Origin: Bacteroidia bacterium
Lineage (GTDB): Bacteria; Bacteroidota; Bacteroidia; Bacteroidales; VadinHA17
Assembly (NCBI GenBank): GCA_026391215.1
Contig: JAPLDX010000068.1
Coordinates: 16,879-80,878 of the forward strand
Direction of reading: 5' to 3'
DNA: 64,000 bases
Below, piece by piece: positions 10,680 to 20,021 of this stretch. Made by a program: the position numbers and the translations under genes. Below the pieces are notes generated by a model. It had not been told where the DNA came from. It saw only the letters and a list, made by a program, of their open reading frames with translations, and searched no databases. Numbering within the stretch: position 1 is the stretch's first letter; the number at the start of each line of letters is the position of its first letter.

Positions 10680-12998
10680 ATGAACAGCTGTTATAAAAAG
10701 GATGAATGGCTCATAATAGAGGAGGGATTCCACCCTGAATTCAACAGGGAATCGGAAAGCATATTTTCGATAGGGAATGGTTATATGGGACAGAGAGCAA
10801 ATTTTGAAGAGCAATATTCAGGTGACAGCCTCCAGGGAAGCTATATTGCCGGTGTTTATTATCCTGATAAAACCCGTGTCGGCTGGTGGAAAAACGGTTA
10901 TCCAGAATATTTTGCGAAAGTCCTGAATGCGCCAAAATGGATAGGTATAGATATCTCAGTTAACGGGAAACCCGTCGATCTTGCAACCTCAAAGCTCACC
11001 TCTTTCAGAAGAGTGCTCAACATGAAAGAAGGATATATTGACAGGATTTTCAGAATAGCTGTATCGGGAAACAAAACTCTTGAATTTAATTCCAGGAGGT
11101 TCGTCAGCATGTCAGAGCCCGATACCGGTGTTATCAGATATTCAGTAAGATCGGTTGATTTTGAAGGTATTGTAGGTTTTAATCTTTATATTAATTCCGA
11201 TGTAAGGAATGAAGATGCCAATTACGGCAAAAAATTCTGGAAAGAAGTTGGAAGGGAAGTAACAGAAGGAACGGGGATGATCATATCCAGAACGATGAAG
11301 ACCGATTTCCATGTTGCAACAGGAATGTGCTATCAAATCCTTAGAAACAAAAAAGTCCTTTCTGTAAAACCGATCCTTACTAACCGTGAAAAGTACGTAG
11401 CCAATTCTTTTAAGGAAAAGATCAAACCCGGTGATGACCTGACAGTTATCAAATATGTTTCAGTTCTTTCGTCCCTGAATAGTCCTAAGGGAGACCTGAT
11501 GAATGATGTGAAGAAGCGGCTTAAGGAATCATCATCGAAAGGTTATGAAAAACTGTTTGCGGATCACAAACATGAATGGGAAAGAATATGGTCAGCCTCG
11601 GATGTTGTGATTGAAGGAGATATTGCAGCCCAGCAGGCAATAAGATTCAATATTTTTCACCTGAACCAGACTTACACGGGAAAGGATGAAAGACTGAATA
11701 TAGGACCAAAAGGATTTACAGGCGAAAAATACGGCGGAAGCACATACTGGGATACTGAAGCTTTTGCGCTTCCTTTCTTCCTGAAGACTGCCGATCAGAA
11801 GGTTGTCAGGAATTTGCTGCTGTACAGGTATAAGCATTTACCACGCAGCATTGAAAATGCAAAGAAGCTTGGTTTTAAGAACGGAGCAGCCCTTTATCCG
11901 ATGGTTACAATGAACGGAGAAGAGTGTCATAATGAATGGGAAATAACTTTCGAGGAGATCCACCGTAACGGGGCAATCGCATATGCAATTCATAACTACA
12001 TCAGGCATACCGGTGACAAGAATTATATAGCTGATTACGGACTTGAAGTCCTGATTGCCATATCCCGTTTCTGGAGCCAGAGAGCAACATGGTCGGAGGA
12101 TAAAAAGAAATATGTGATCCTCGGAGTTACCGGACCGAATGAATATGAAAATAATGTCAACAACAACTGGTACACCAACACACTGGCTGTATGGACATTG
12201 TCATATACAATCAAAAACCTGGAACAAGTCAGGGAAGAAAATAAGGATAAGTATAATAAAGTAGTCAAAAAGGCAGATCTCAATTTCACAAAAGAAACAA
12301 GCCTCTGGCGGGATATAATAAAGAATATGCACCTGCCCTATGATGATGTACAGAAAGTCTTCCTACAGCAGGATGGATTCCTTGATAAGGAACTTATACC
12401 AGCAGAAAAATTACCTGCAGATGAGCGCCCGATAAATCAGCACTGGTCATGGGACAGAATACTACGTTCCTGCTACATCAAACAGGCTGATGTGCTCCAT
12501 GGCTTATATGTATTTGAAGACCAGTATGATACTAAAACAATAAAGCGAAATTTTGATTTCTATGAACCAATGACCGTTCATGAATCATCCCTGTCAGCCT
12601 GTATACATTCAATTCTTGCATCGAGGATCGGGAATATTAAAAAAGCGTATGAACTTTATCTCAGGACGGCCAGGCTTGACCTCGATGATTATAATAATGA
12701 GGTTGCTGACGGTCTGCATATAACAAGCATGGCCGGAACATGGCTGGCTATTGTCGAAGGATTTGCAGGAATGAGAATAACAGACAGCAAGATCGTTATC
12801 AATCCGCTTATACCGGACAAGTGGAAGTCATATTCATACCATGCAAGGTTCAGGGGAATCCTTTTTGAGATAAAGGTGAATCACAGGACAATAATTATAA
12901 GAAACCTGTCACCTGAAGCCCTTAAAATCATTAGTTTCGGAAATGAATATGAGGTTGCCGGCAGGGAAAAGAAAGAAGTCCAAATAGTAAAAAAATAA
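10680..12998 (+). CDS. Glycoside hydrolase family 65 disaccharide phosphorylase (maltose phosphorylase-like)
   Basis: SIGNGYMGQRANFEE, GGSTYWDTEAFALPFFL, MNGEECHNEWEITFEEIHRNGAIAYAI motifs; gene context with pgmB. Confidence 0.92.
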   Translation: MNSCYKKDEWLIIEEGFHPEFNRESESIFSIGNGYMGQRANFEEQYSGDSLQGSYIAGVYYPDKTRVGWWKNGYPEYFAKVLNAPKWIGIDISVNGKPVDLATSKLTSFRRVLNMKEGYIDRIFRIAVSGNKTLEFNSRRFVSMSEPDTGVIRYSVRSVDFEGIVGFNLYINSDVRNEDANYGKKFWKEVGREVTEGTGMIISRTMKTDFHVATGMCYQILRNKKVLSVKPILTNREKYVANSFKEKIKPGDDLTVIKYVSVLSSLNSPKGDLMNDVKKRLKESSSKGYEKLFADHKHEWERIWSASDVVIEGDIAAQQAIRFNIFHLNQTYTGKDERLNIGPKGFTGEKYGGSTYWDTEAFALPFFLKTADQKVVRNLLLYRYKHLPRSIENAKKLGFKNGAALYPMVTMNGEECHNEWEITFEEIHRNGAIAYAIHNYIRHTGDKNYIADYGLEVLIAISRFWSQRATWSEDKKKYVILGVTGPNEYENNVNNNWYTNTLAVWTLSYTIKNLEQVREENKDKYNKVVKKADLNFTKETSLWRDIIKNMHLPYDDVQKVFLQQDGFLDKELIPAEKLPADERPINQHWSWDRILRSCYIKQADVLHGLYVFEDQYDTKTIKRNFDFYEPMTVHESSLSACIHSILASRIGNIKKAYELYLRTARLDLDDYNNEVADGLHITSMAGTWLAIVEGFAGMRITDSKIVINPLIPDKWKSYSYHARFRGILFEIKVNHRTIIIRNLSPEALKIISFGNEYEVAGREKKEVQIVKK

Positions 12999-13014
12999 TT
13001 CAATCATAAAGATC

Positions 13015-14394
13015 ATGGAAAAAGTAATTGTTGGCCTGTTAACTGTTTTTATGGTATTGGCACTCGGCATTGGCGGATGTTCGTTCTTTGGTAAGAAGAA
13101 GGAGCTCAAGCCATTCACCTCTGAAGTCGTTCACCCGGACTGGACCAAAGATATAGTGATGTATGAGGTAAATGTAAGACAATACACCAATGAAGGAACA
13201 TTTGCGGCATTTGCGGAACACCTCCCGAGACTTAAGTCCCTCGGAATTGATGTTCTCTGGTTTATGCCGACTTTCCCTATCGGAGTTGTAAACAGGAAAG
13301 GCGAGCTTGGCAGCTATTATTCAGTAAAGGATTTCATGGATGTTAACCCGGAATTTGGAACGGTTGACGATTTAAAGGATGTTATTGACAAGACCCACGA
13401 GCTGGGAATGTATGTACTGCTCGACTGGGTGCCCAATCATACTTCATGGGATAACCAGCTTACAATTGATCACCCTGATTGGTATGCAAAGGATTCAAAT
13501 GGTAAATTTACTCCTCCCATCGGCACCGACTGGACTGATGTAATTCAGCTTGACTGGTCACAGAAAGGGCTTCAGGATTATATGATTGATGCAATGAAGT
13601 TCTGGGTTAACCTGGGAGTTGACGGATTCCGAGTCGACCATCCGCATAATACCCCCAAAGAATTCTGGGAAAGGGCAAAAGCAGAGCTGAGTGCAATCAA
13701 GCCGGTATTGATGCTGGCCGAACACGAAGGTCCGGGTTTTTTCATGGAGAAGGGATTTGACATGAATTATGCATGGGAGCTTCATCACATGATGAACAGT
13801 GTGGCTCAGGGAAAAGACAGTGCAAATGCCATAATGAAATACTTTAAGAGGGAACAGGCTGTTTACCCGCAAAAAGTTTACCGGCTTATGTTCCTGACCA
13901 ATCATGACGAGAACTCATGGGCCGGAACAATTGATTCCCTGATGGGCGATGCACAGAAAGTTTTTGCAAACCTTATTTTTACGGCCCCGGGAGTGCCTCT
14001 CATCTACAGCGGCCAGGAGACCTGCCTTGATAAGAAGCTTAAATTCTTTGTAAGGGATACAATTGAATGGGATGCATGCGATCTAACTCCATTTTATACC
14101 AGCCTGATAAAGCTGAAAAAAAATAATAAAGCTCTCTGGAACGGAGAATCGGGAGGGCAAATGGTTACAATTAAAACCGACAATAAAAACAAGGTACTTG
14201 CTTTTTACAGGGAGAAGGATGAGAACAGAGTGGTAGTCTTTCTTAACCTTACAAAAAAGAGCGTCTCATTCAAGCCTGTGCTTAAAGGGATTGAAGGTGA
14301 ATACACGGATTATTATGCCGGGGAAAAAGTTTCCCTGCCATTAAGTGTAAAATATACACTTGATCCGTGGGGATATAGAGTTTATGTGAAATAA
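13015..14394 (+). CDS. GH13 alpha-amylase-family lipoprotein
   Basis: Lipobox-like LGIGGCSF; DGFRVDHPHNTP, MLAEHE, FLTNHDENSW GH13 conserved regions. Confidence 0.92.
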   Translation: MEKVIVGLLTVFMVLALGIGGCSFFGKKKELKPFTSEVVHPDWTKDIVMYEVNVRQYTNEGTFAAFAEHLPRLKSLGIDVLWFMPTFPIGVVNRKGELGSYYSVKDFMDVNPEFGTVDDLKDVIDKTHELGMYVLLDWVPNHTSWDNQLTIDHPDWYAKDSNGKFTPPIGTDWTDVIQLDWSQKGLQDYMIDAMKFWVNLGVDGFRVDHPHNTPKEFWERAKAELSAIKPVLMLAEHEGPGFFMEKGFDMNYAWELHHMMNSVAQGKDSANAIMKYFKREQAVYPQKVYRLMFLTNHDENSWAGTIDSLMGDAQKVFANLIFTAPGVPLIYSGQETCLDKKLKFFVRDTIEWDACDLTPFYTSLIKLKKNNKALWNGESGGQMVTIKTDNKNKVLAFYREKDENRVVVFLNLTKKSVSFKPVLKGIEGEYTDYYAGEKVSLPLSVKYTLDPWGYRVYVK

Positions 14395-14397
14395 CGG

Positions 14398-14514
14398 CAC
14401 GTACCCACCCCCTAGCCCCCTCCCTACTGCGTAAGGAGGGGGAATAAATTAATAATCAGCCACATAGCCCCCTTCCTTGCGTAGCAGGGAAGGGGGTTGG
14501 GGGATGGGTACATG
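14398..14514. mobile_element. Non-autonomous 117-bp inverted-repeat element (two GC-rich hairpins, CAYGTACCCAYCCCC ends)
   Basis: Ends CACGTACCCACCCCCTAG / rc CATGTACCCATCCCCCAA (14/18 identical); hairpins 14416-14442 and 14468-14496; same architecture as 45401-45987. Confidence 0.7.
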
Positions 14515-14563
14515 CAGTTCAGGGATGGGGGGTAGATTACTACGTTGTTCAAATATTATTATA

Positions 14564-16411
14564 ATGAAAAGAACTCAAAGATTCATCAGGCTAACCCTGG
14601 TCGCTGCAATGATCAGTACAGCATTGTCTGCTCAGAAGATTGAGCGTGTTGAACCTCCTTCATGGTTCACCGGAATGAAAGACACAGGTTTACAGTTGAT
14701 GGTCTATGGGAAGGAGATCGGCTCATTTGATGTGATTGCTGATTATCCCGGTGTTAAAGTCACTAAATTGGTCAAGACCGGAAATCCAAACTACCTTTTT
14801 GTCAACCTTGATATCAGCAGCAGTGCAGTTCCCGGAAGTGTTAAACTGACTTTCACACAGGGCAAACAGAAGCTGGTGCATAATTATCCTCTCCTGGGAC
14901 ATCCGGCGGAGCCGGCAAAAGGTTTCAACACATCAGATGTAATTTACCTGCTAATGCCCGATCGTTTTGCCAATGGTGATCCATCAAATGACAATGTCGA
15001 TGCCATGCTGGAAAAAGTCAGCAGGGCCAATCCCAACGGCCGCCACGGAGGAGACCTGAAAGGCATATCTGATCATCTTGATTATATTAAGGATCTTGGA
15101 GTTACCGGAATATGGCTTAATCCGTTCCTGGAGAATAATCAGACTGCTTACTCTTATCATGGATATTCAATAACTGACCTTTACTGCGTTGATCCGCGAT
15201 ACGGAAGCAATGAGGATTTTAAAAATCTGGTATCAAAAGCACATGATACGGATATGAAACTGATTATGGATATGATATGTAACCATATAGGATCAGGACA
15301 CTGGTGGATGAAAGATCTGCCCTCGGAAGACTGGATCCATCAGTTCAGCACATTCACCCGCACCAATTACAGGGTGTCGACCAACATGGATCCTTATGCA
15401 GCAAAGAGCGATGCTGACCTGTCGGAGAAAGGGTGGTTTGACAATACCATGCCCGACCTTAACCAAAGCAATCCGCTTGTTGAAACCTACCTTATCCAGA
15501 ACAGCCTCTGGTGGATCGCTTACTTCGGTATTGACGGTATAAGGATGGATACCTATCCTTATCCTGAAAAGAACATGATGTCAAGATGGGCCAAAAGTAT
15601 CACTGACGAGTTCCCGGGATTCTTTATCGTTGGAGAGGTATGGTACCAGCAGGAAGCAATGACTGCTTACTGGGCACTTGACAAAGTAAACAGTGATGGT
15701 TACCAGTCTAACCTTCCGTCTGTAACCGATTTCCCTCTGTCACTGGCTACCCATAGAGCATTTAATGAGCCTGATAACTGGACGGACGGATTAGCCAGAT
15801 TGTACAATATACTTTCACAGGATTTCCTCTATCCAGATCCTTTCCGCAATGTGATCTTCCTGGATAACCACGATATGACAAGATTCTTTACCGAAACCGG
15901 TATGAGGCTTGATATTTACAAAATGGCCCTTTCATTTATCCTGACCACCAGGGGGATTCCTCAGTTTTACTATGGCACAGAGATAGTTATGGAAGGCGAT
16001 AAAAATCGCGGTGATGGATATCTGAGAGGGGATTTCCCTGGCGGATGGCCGGGTGATAATAAGAATGCGTTTACCGGAAACGGGCTGACAACGACCGAGA
16101 AAGATGCTTTCGATTTTACTGGTAAGCTGCTCAAATGGAGAAAAGACAAAGAGGTTATCCATACAGGTAAGCTGAAGCATTACATTCCTGAGAACGGGCT
16201 TTATGTATATTTCAGGTATAATAAAAATGAAAGTGTGATGGTTATTCTGAATAACAATGAAAAGAATTCAGTTACCATAAACAAAGACAGATATGCCGAG
16301 GCCATGGCAGGCTTCACAAAAGGTTATGATGTTATCACAGGCAAAACTGTGGATGACCTCACATCATTCAGGGTAGGTCCAAAGACAGCAATGATCCTGG
16401 AACTGAAATGA
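14564..16411 (+). CDS. GH13 alpha-amylase family enzyme with N-terminal domain (neopullulanase/cyclomaltodextrinase-like, SusA-like)
   Basis: Signal peptide from ATG 14564; DVIYLLMPDRFANGDPSND, GIDGIRMDTYPYP, FIVGEVW, FLDNHDMTRF motifs. The longer track ORF start (14477) lies in the inverted-repeat element. Confidence 0.92.
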   Translation: MKRTQRFIRLTLVAAMISTALSAQKIERVEPPSWFTGMKDTGLQLMVYGKEIGSFDVIADYPGVKVTKLVKTGNPNYLFVNLDISSSAVPGSVKLTFTQGKQKLVHNYPLLGHPAEPAKGFNTSDVIYLLMPDRFANGDPSNDNVDAMLEKVSRANPNGRHGGDLKGISDHLDYIKDLGVTGIWLNPFLENNQTAYSYHGYSITDLYCVDPRYGSNEDFKNLVSKAHDTDMKLIMDMICNHIGSGHWWMKDLPSEDWIHQFSTFTRTNYRVSTNMDPYAAKSDADLSEKGWFDNTMPDLNQSNPLVETYLIQNSLWWIAYFGIDGIRMDTYPYPEKNMMSRWAKSITDEFPGFFIVGEVWYQQEAMTAYWALDKVNSDGYQSNLPSVTDFPLSLATHRAFNEPDNWTDGLARLYNILSQDFLYPDPFRNVIFLDNHDMTRFFTETGMRLDIYKMALSFILTTRGIPQFYYGTEIVMEGDKNRGDGYLRGDFPGGWPGDNKNAFTGNGLTTTEKDAFDFTGKLLKWRKDKEVIHTGKLKHYIPENGLYVYFRYNKNESVMVILNNNEKNSVTINKDRYAEAMAGFTKGYDVITGKTVDDLTSFRVGPKTAMILELK

Positions 16412-16591
16412 GATCAGCAGGAAGAAATATTATTTCTGTCTCTATCATTTTATATTCTTTGTAACTTAAATTTATTCTAAAACCACACCTTAAATTTGTA
16501 CCTTTACTTATAGACTATTCACTTTCAATTTACACACCGAGGTTATACAGGGATGGAACCTTGAATCATTTACAGACAAAAAAATATAACT

Positions 16592-17683
16592 ATGAAAAAA
16601 ATATCGTATTTCATGATTTTCCTAATTTTTATCGGATGTCAATCAATACCATCGGAGGAATGGAATTTCAGATCATTTTATAAACCCAAAGAAAATCCGA
16701 TAATCCAGGCAGATTCATCTTTCAGTTTTGTCGATCCGGTTAAGAAAGAGGTGGTGAAATGGCAAAAAGCTGATGTTTTTAATCCTGCCGCCATTGTCAG
16801 GGACAATAAAGTATATTTGCTTATACGATGTGAGGATAATCCTATTGCCAATCTGGGCGGACGAACTTCCAGAATTGGTTTGGCGTATAGCGATGATGGG
16901 ATACATTTCACCAAATACCCTACGCCTGTTTTATATCCGGATTCCAGTGAATATATGATATACGATTTTCCGGGAGGATGTGAAGATCCCAGAATTGTTC
17001 AAACCAGCGATTCCTTATATGTTTTAACTTATACCTCCTGGAATTATAAGATTGCCCGTCTAAGTGTAGCATTTTCAAAGGATCTGATTGTCTGGGAAAA
17101 GAAAGGACCTGCATTTGCAAAAGCATACAATGGAAAATTTTTAGACACATGGTCAAAATCGGGCTCTATAGTTACTAAAATGGAAAATGGCCGACAGGTT
17201 GTTGCACAAATAAATGGAAAATACTGGATGTATTGGGGAGAGCGTTTTATCAACCTTGCTTGGTCAGATAACTTCATTGACTGGACCCCTTTACTGGATG
17301 AAAAGGGAGAGCTTAAGAAACTAATTGAACCGCGAACAAGAAAATTTGATAGTGATCTTGTAGAATGCGGCCCTCCGGCATTAATAACCAATGAAGGGGT
17401 TGTATTATTTTATAATGGTAAAAATACCGAAGGAGAAAATGCCGATAAGTCTCTGCCTGAATCTACGTATTCAGTGGGGAAAGTTGTTTTTAATACTAAT
17501 AATCTTGAAAAAGTAATCTATCGTACCGATACTTGTTTGTTAAAACCTACCTTACCCCATGAGGTTTCCGGACAATATTCGGCGGGAACTACTTTTGCTG
17601 AAGGGCTTGTGTATTTTAAATCAAAATGGTTTCTTTATTATGGTACGGCAGATTCCTATGTTGGTGTTGCAATTTCAAAATAA
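16592..17683 (+). CDS. Glycoside hydrolase family 130-like lipoprotein
   Basis: Lipobox IFIGCQS; FNPAAIV, GGCEDPRIV and YYGTADSYVGVAI five-bladed propeller GH130-type motifs. Confidence 0.8.
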   Translation: MKKISYFMIFLIFIGCQSIPSEEWNFRSFYKPKENPIIQADSSFSFVDPVKKEVVKWQKADVFNPAAIVRDNKVYLLIRCEDNPIANLGGRTSRIGLAYSDDGIHFTKYPTPVLYPDSSEYMIYDFPGGCEDPRIVQTSDSLYVLTYTSWNYKIARLSVAFSKDLIVWEKKGPAFAKAYNGKFLDTWSKSGSIVTKMENGRQVVAQINGKYWMYWGERFINLAWSDNFIDWTPLLDEKGELKKLIEPRTRKFDSDLVECGPPALITNEGVVLFYNGKNTEGENADKSLPESTYSVGKVVFNTNNLEKVIYRTDTCLLKPTLPHEVSGQYSAGTTFAEGLVYFKSKWFLYYGTADSYVGVAISK

Positions 17684-17699
17684 TCAAAACATAAGTACT

Positions 17700-18446
17700 A
17701 TGAAAAAAATAAAAACTGCACTGAAAAGAAGTATTTCGGAGATAACATCCAGGAAAGCTTTATTGATTAAAAATCTTGTTGGAGGCATATTGTTTCTTAT
17801 GATTTTAAGCCTGTCAGCATTTGTTTCAGATCGTTCAGAATGGCGGCAGCTGTTTAACGGGAAGGATCTGACCGGCTGGAAACACGCTGGCCCGGGAGAG
17901 CAATATGTGGAAGATGGCTTGATAAAGTCACACGGTGGTATGGGCCTGATATACTGGCCCGGAGAGAAATTCGGGAATTGTATGATCCGGGTGGTTTTCA
18001 GGATGCGTGATGAAAACAGTAATTCAGGAGTTTTTATACGGATGCCTATCGAACCCCGTGAGGAATGGATGCCTGTTCATTACGGCTTTGAAGTTCAGAT
18101 TGACAATAAACCTGAACTATCTGACGAAGATGAATATCACTACACAGGCACTCTCTATTCACTGACAAAGCCATTAGCTAAAACCGGAAAACCAGGGCCT
18201 GAATGGAATACCATGGAGATTACCCTCGCTGGTTCCCGTACCATTGTTTATCTGAACGGTACAAAAGTGACTGACTTTAAGGAAGGGGATCCGGTACCTG
18301 ATCGTAAATTTGATTTTGAACCTTTCCGTGGTCCACGACCGGATTCTGGATTTATAGGTATTCAAAATCATGGTGATAAAGATGTTGTCTTCTTTAAAGA
18401 AATTGCTGTGAAGCCTCTCTCAAAAAAAGAACTAAATAGCTTATAA
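17700..18446 (+). CDS. DUF1080 (3-keto-disaccharide hydrolase-like) protein
   Basis: WRQLFNGKDLTGWKHAGPGEQYVEDGLIKS...GFIGIQNHGDKDVVFFKEIAVKPL; start at ATG 17700 rather than track start 17559. Confidence 0.9.
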   Translation: MKKIKTALKRSISEITSRKALLIKNLVGGILFLMILSLSAFVSDRSEWRQLFNGKDLTGWKHAGPGEQYVEDGLIKSHGGMGLIYWPGEKFGNCMIRVVFRMRDENSNSGVFIRMPIEPREEWMPVHYGFEVQIDNKPELSDEDEYHYTGTLYSLTKPLAKTGKPGPEWNTMEITLAGSRTIVYLNGTKVTDFKEGDPVPDRKFDFEPFRGPRPDSGFIGIQNHGDKDVVFFKEIAVKPLSKKELNSL

Positions 18447-18479
18447 TTCATTATTGTCTGACATAATAAGAATAATAAA

Positions 18480-20006
18480 ATGAAAACGATTAAAAAAGAG
18501 TCAAAGAATCCGGGAGAAATCTCCAGACGAAAGTTTGTTATAACAGCAGCATCTGGAGCAGCAGCCATTACAATAGTCCCGAGCTTCGTGGTAAGCGGAT
18601 GCGGGCATGTCGCGCCAAGCGATAAATTGCTTATAGCAGCAGTTGGATGCGGAGGGGAAGGGAGCGATGACATCCGTCATTACGCAATTGCACCTAAAAA
18701 AAATGCAGAAATTGCTTTCCTCTGCGATGTTGATGATAGGCAGGCTGCTTCTAAAAGAAAAGAGTTTCCGAAAGCTAAGTTTTATTATGACTGGAGGGAA
18801 ATGTTCGACAAGGAAAGCAAGAACTTTGATGCAGTGTCAGTAGCTATTCCAGATCATAATCATGCCATTGTAGGTCTTGGCGCCATGCAGCTGAAAAAAC
18901 ATCTGTACCTTCAAAAGCCATTGACTCACGATATCTATGAGGCTCGTATCCTGACAGAAGCATCTGAAAAATATAAGGTTGTTACTCAAATGGGGGACCA
19001 GGGGGCTTCATGTGAGGGAATGCGCACTTTAAGGGAATGGATTGAAGCCGATGTCCTTGGAGAGATTGAAAAAGTCTATTGCTGGACTGACCGGCCGGTG
19101 TGGCCGCAGGGAATTCCCTGGCCTGATGCCCGCCCTGCAGTTCCGTCTGAATTAAAATGGGATCTCTGGCTGGGTACTGCTGAAGAAACGGAATATATTG
19201 ATAATCTGGTTCCTTTCAACTGGCGTGGCTGGTGGCGGTTTGGTACCGGAGCGCTTGGCGATATGGGATGTCATATTATGGGACCACCGTTTAAATTGCT
19301 GGGTCTTGGGTATCCAACCGAAGTATCCTGCAGCGCAAGCACTGTTTACAGTGGCATTTTCATTGAAGGCATATATCCCGAAAGCGGACCAGTATCAAGT
19401 TCTGTACGCTTCAGATACCGGTTAAAAAATGGTAAAGACCTTGATCTCTACTGGATGGACGGCGGGATAACCCCGGAACGCCCATATGAAATAGAACCGG
19501 ATCTTAATATGAATAATGTAATGGCAGATTGGCCGGGACTTAATGATTATGAAGGGGGTACTCTTTTTATCGGGACCAAGGGAAAAGTGGCCTGTGGCTG
19601 GGGTGGTCGTAATCCGGTTTTGCTTCCACTTTCAAGAAATAAAGAGATCAATGTTCCGAAAAAATATCCAAGGGTAGAGGGAGACATGGATGGTCACTGG
19701 TGGCAGTGGATTGATGCCTGTATTGCAGGTTATGGAAACGCTGAGGTTGATTCTCCGTTTGTCGGCTATGCCGGTCCTCTGACTGAAACCGTTCTGATGG
19801 GCAACCTGCTCCTGAGAAGTTTCAATATCCGTGAAAAGATAAAACGCACAGATCCTGTTTATGGCAATATGGAAGGATACATTTTCCCTGGCCGTTACAT
19901 CAGTTATAAATGGGATGGGGAGAATATGAGAATAACCAATTTTGAACAAGCCAATCAATTTGTCAGAAGAGAGTACAGAAAAGGATGGGGTGACATGAAG
20001 ATCTGA
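18480..20006 (+). CDS. Gfo/Idh/MocA-family oxidoreductase with Tat-like signal
   Basis: SRRKFVITAASGAAA signal; AAVGCGGEGSDDIRHY..DVD; SVAIPDHNHAIV; LQKPLTHDIYEAR; MGDQGAS. Confidence 0.92.
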   Translation: MKTIKKESKNPGEISRRKFVITAASGAAAITIVPSFVVSGCGHVAPSDKLLIAAVGCGGEGSDDIRHYAIAPKKNAEIAFLCDVDDRQAASKRKEFPKAKFYYDWREMFDKESKNFDAVSVAIPDHNHAIVGLGAMQLKKHLYLQKPLTHDIYEARILTEASEKYKVVTQMGDQGASCEGMRTLREWIEADVLGEIEKVYCWTDRPVWPQGIPWPDARPAVPSELKWDLWLGTAEETEYIDNLVPFNWRGWWRFGTGALGDMGCHIMGPPFKLLGLGYPTEVSCSASTVYSGIFIEGIYPESGPVSSSVRFRYRLKNGKDLDLYWMDGGITPERPYEIEPDLNMNNVMADWPGLNDYEGGTLFIGTKGKVACGWGGRNPVLLPLSRNKEINVPKKYPRVEGDMDGHWWQWIDACIAGYGNAEVDSPFVGYAGPLTETVLMGNLLLRSFNIREKIKRTDPVYGNMEGYIFPGRYISYKWDGENMRITNFEQANQFVRREYRKGWGDMKI

Positions 20007-20021
20007 TTGACCTGATACAAT

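Noticed and set aside
14398-14514. Simple bidirectional terminator between GH13 genes
   Set aside because: Two separate hairpins plus 18-bp inverted ends shared with the DUF559 element fit a mobile element better; no U-tract follows the stems. A terminator side-effect remains possible.
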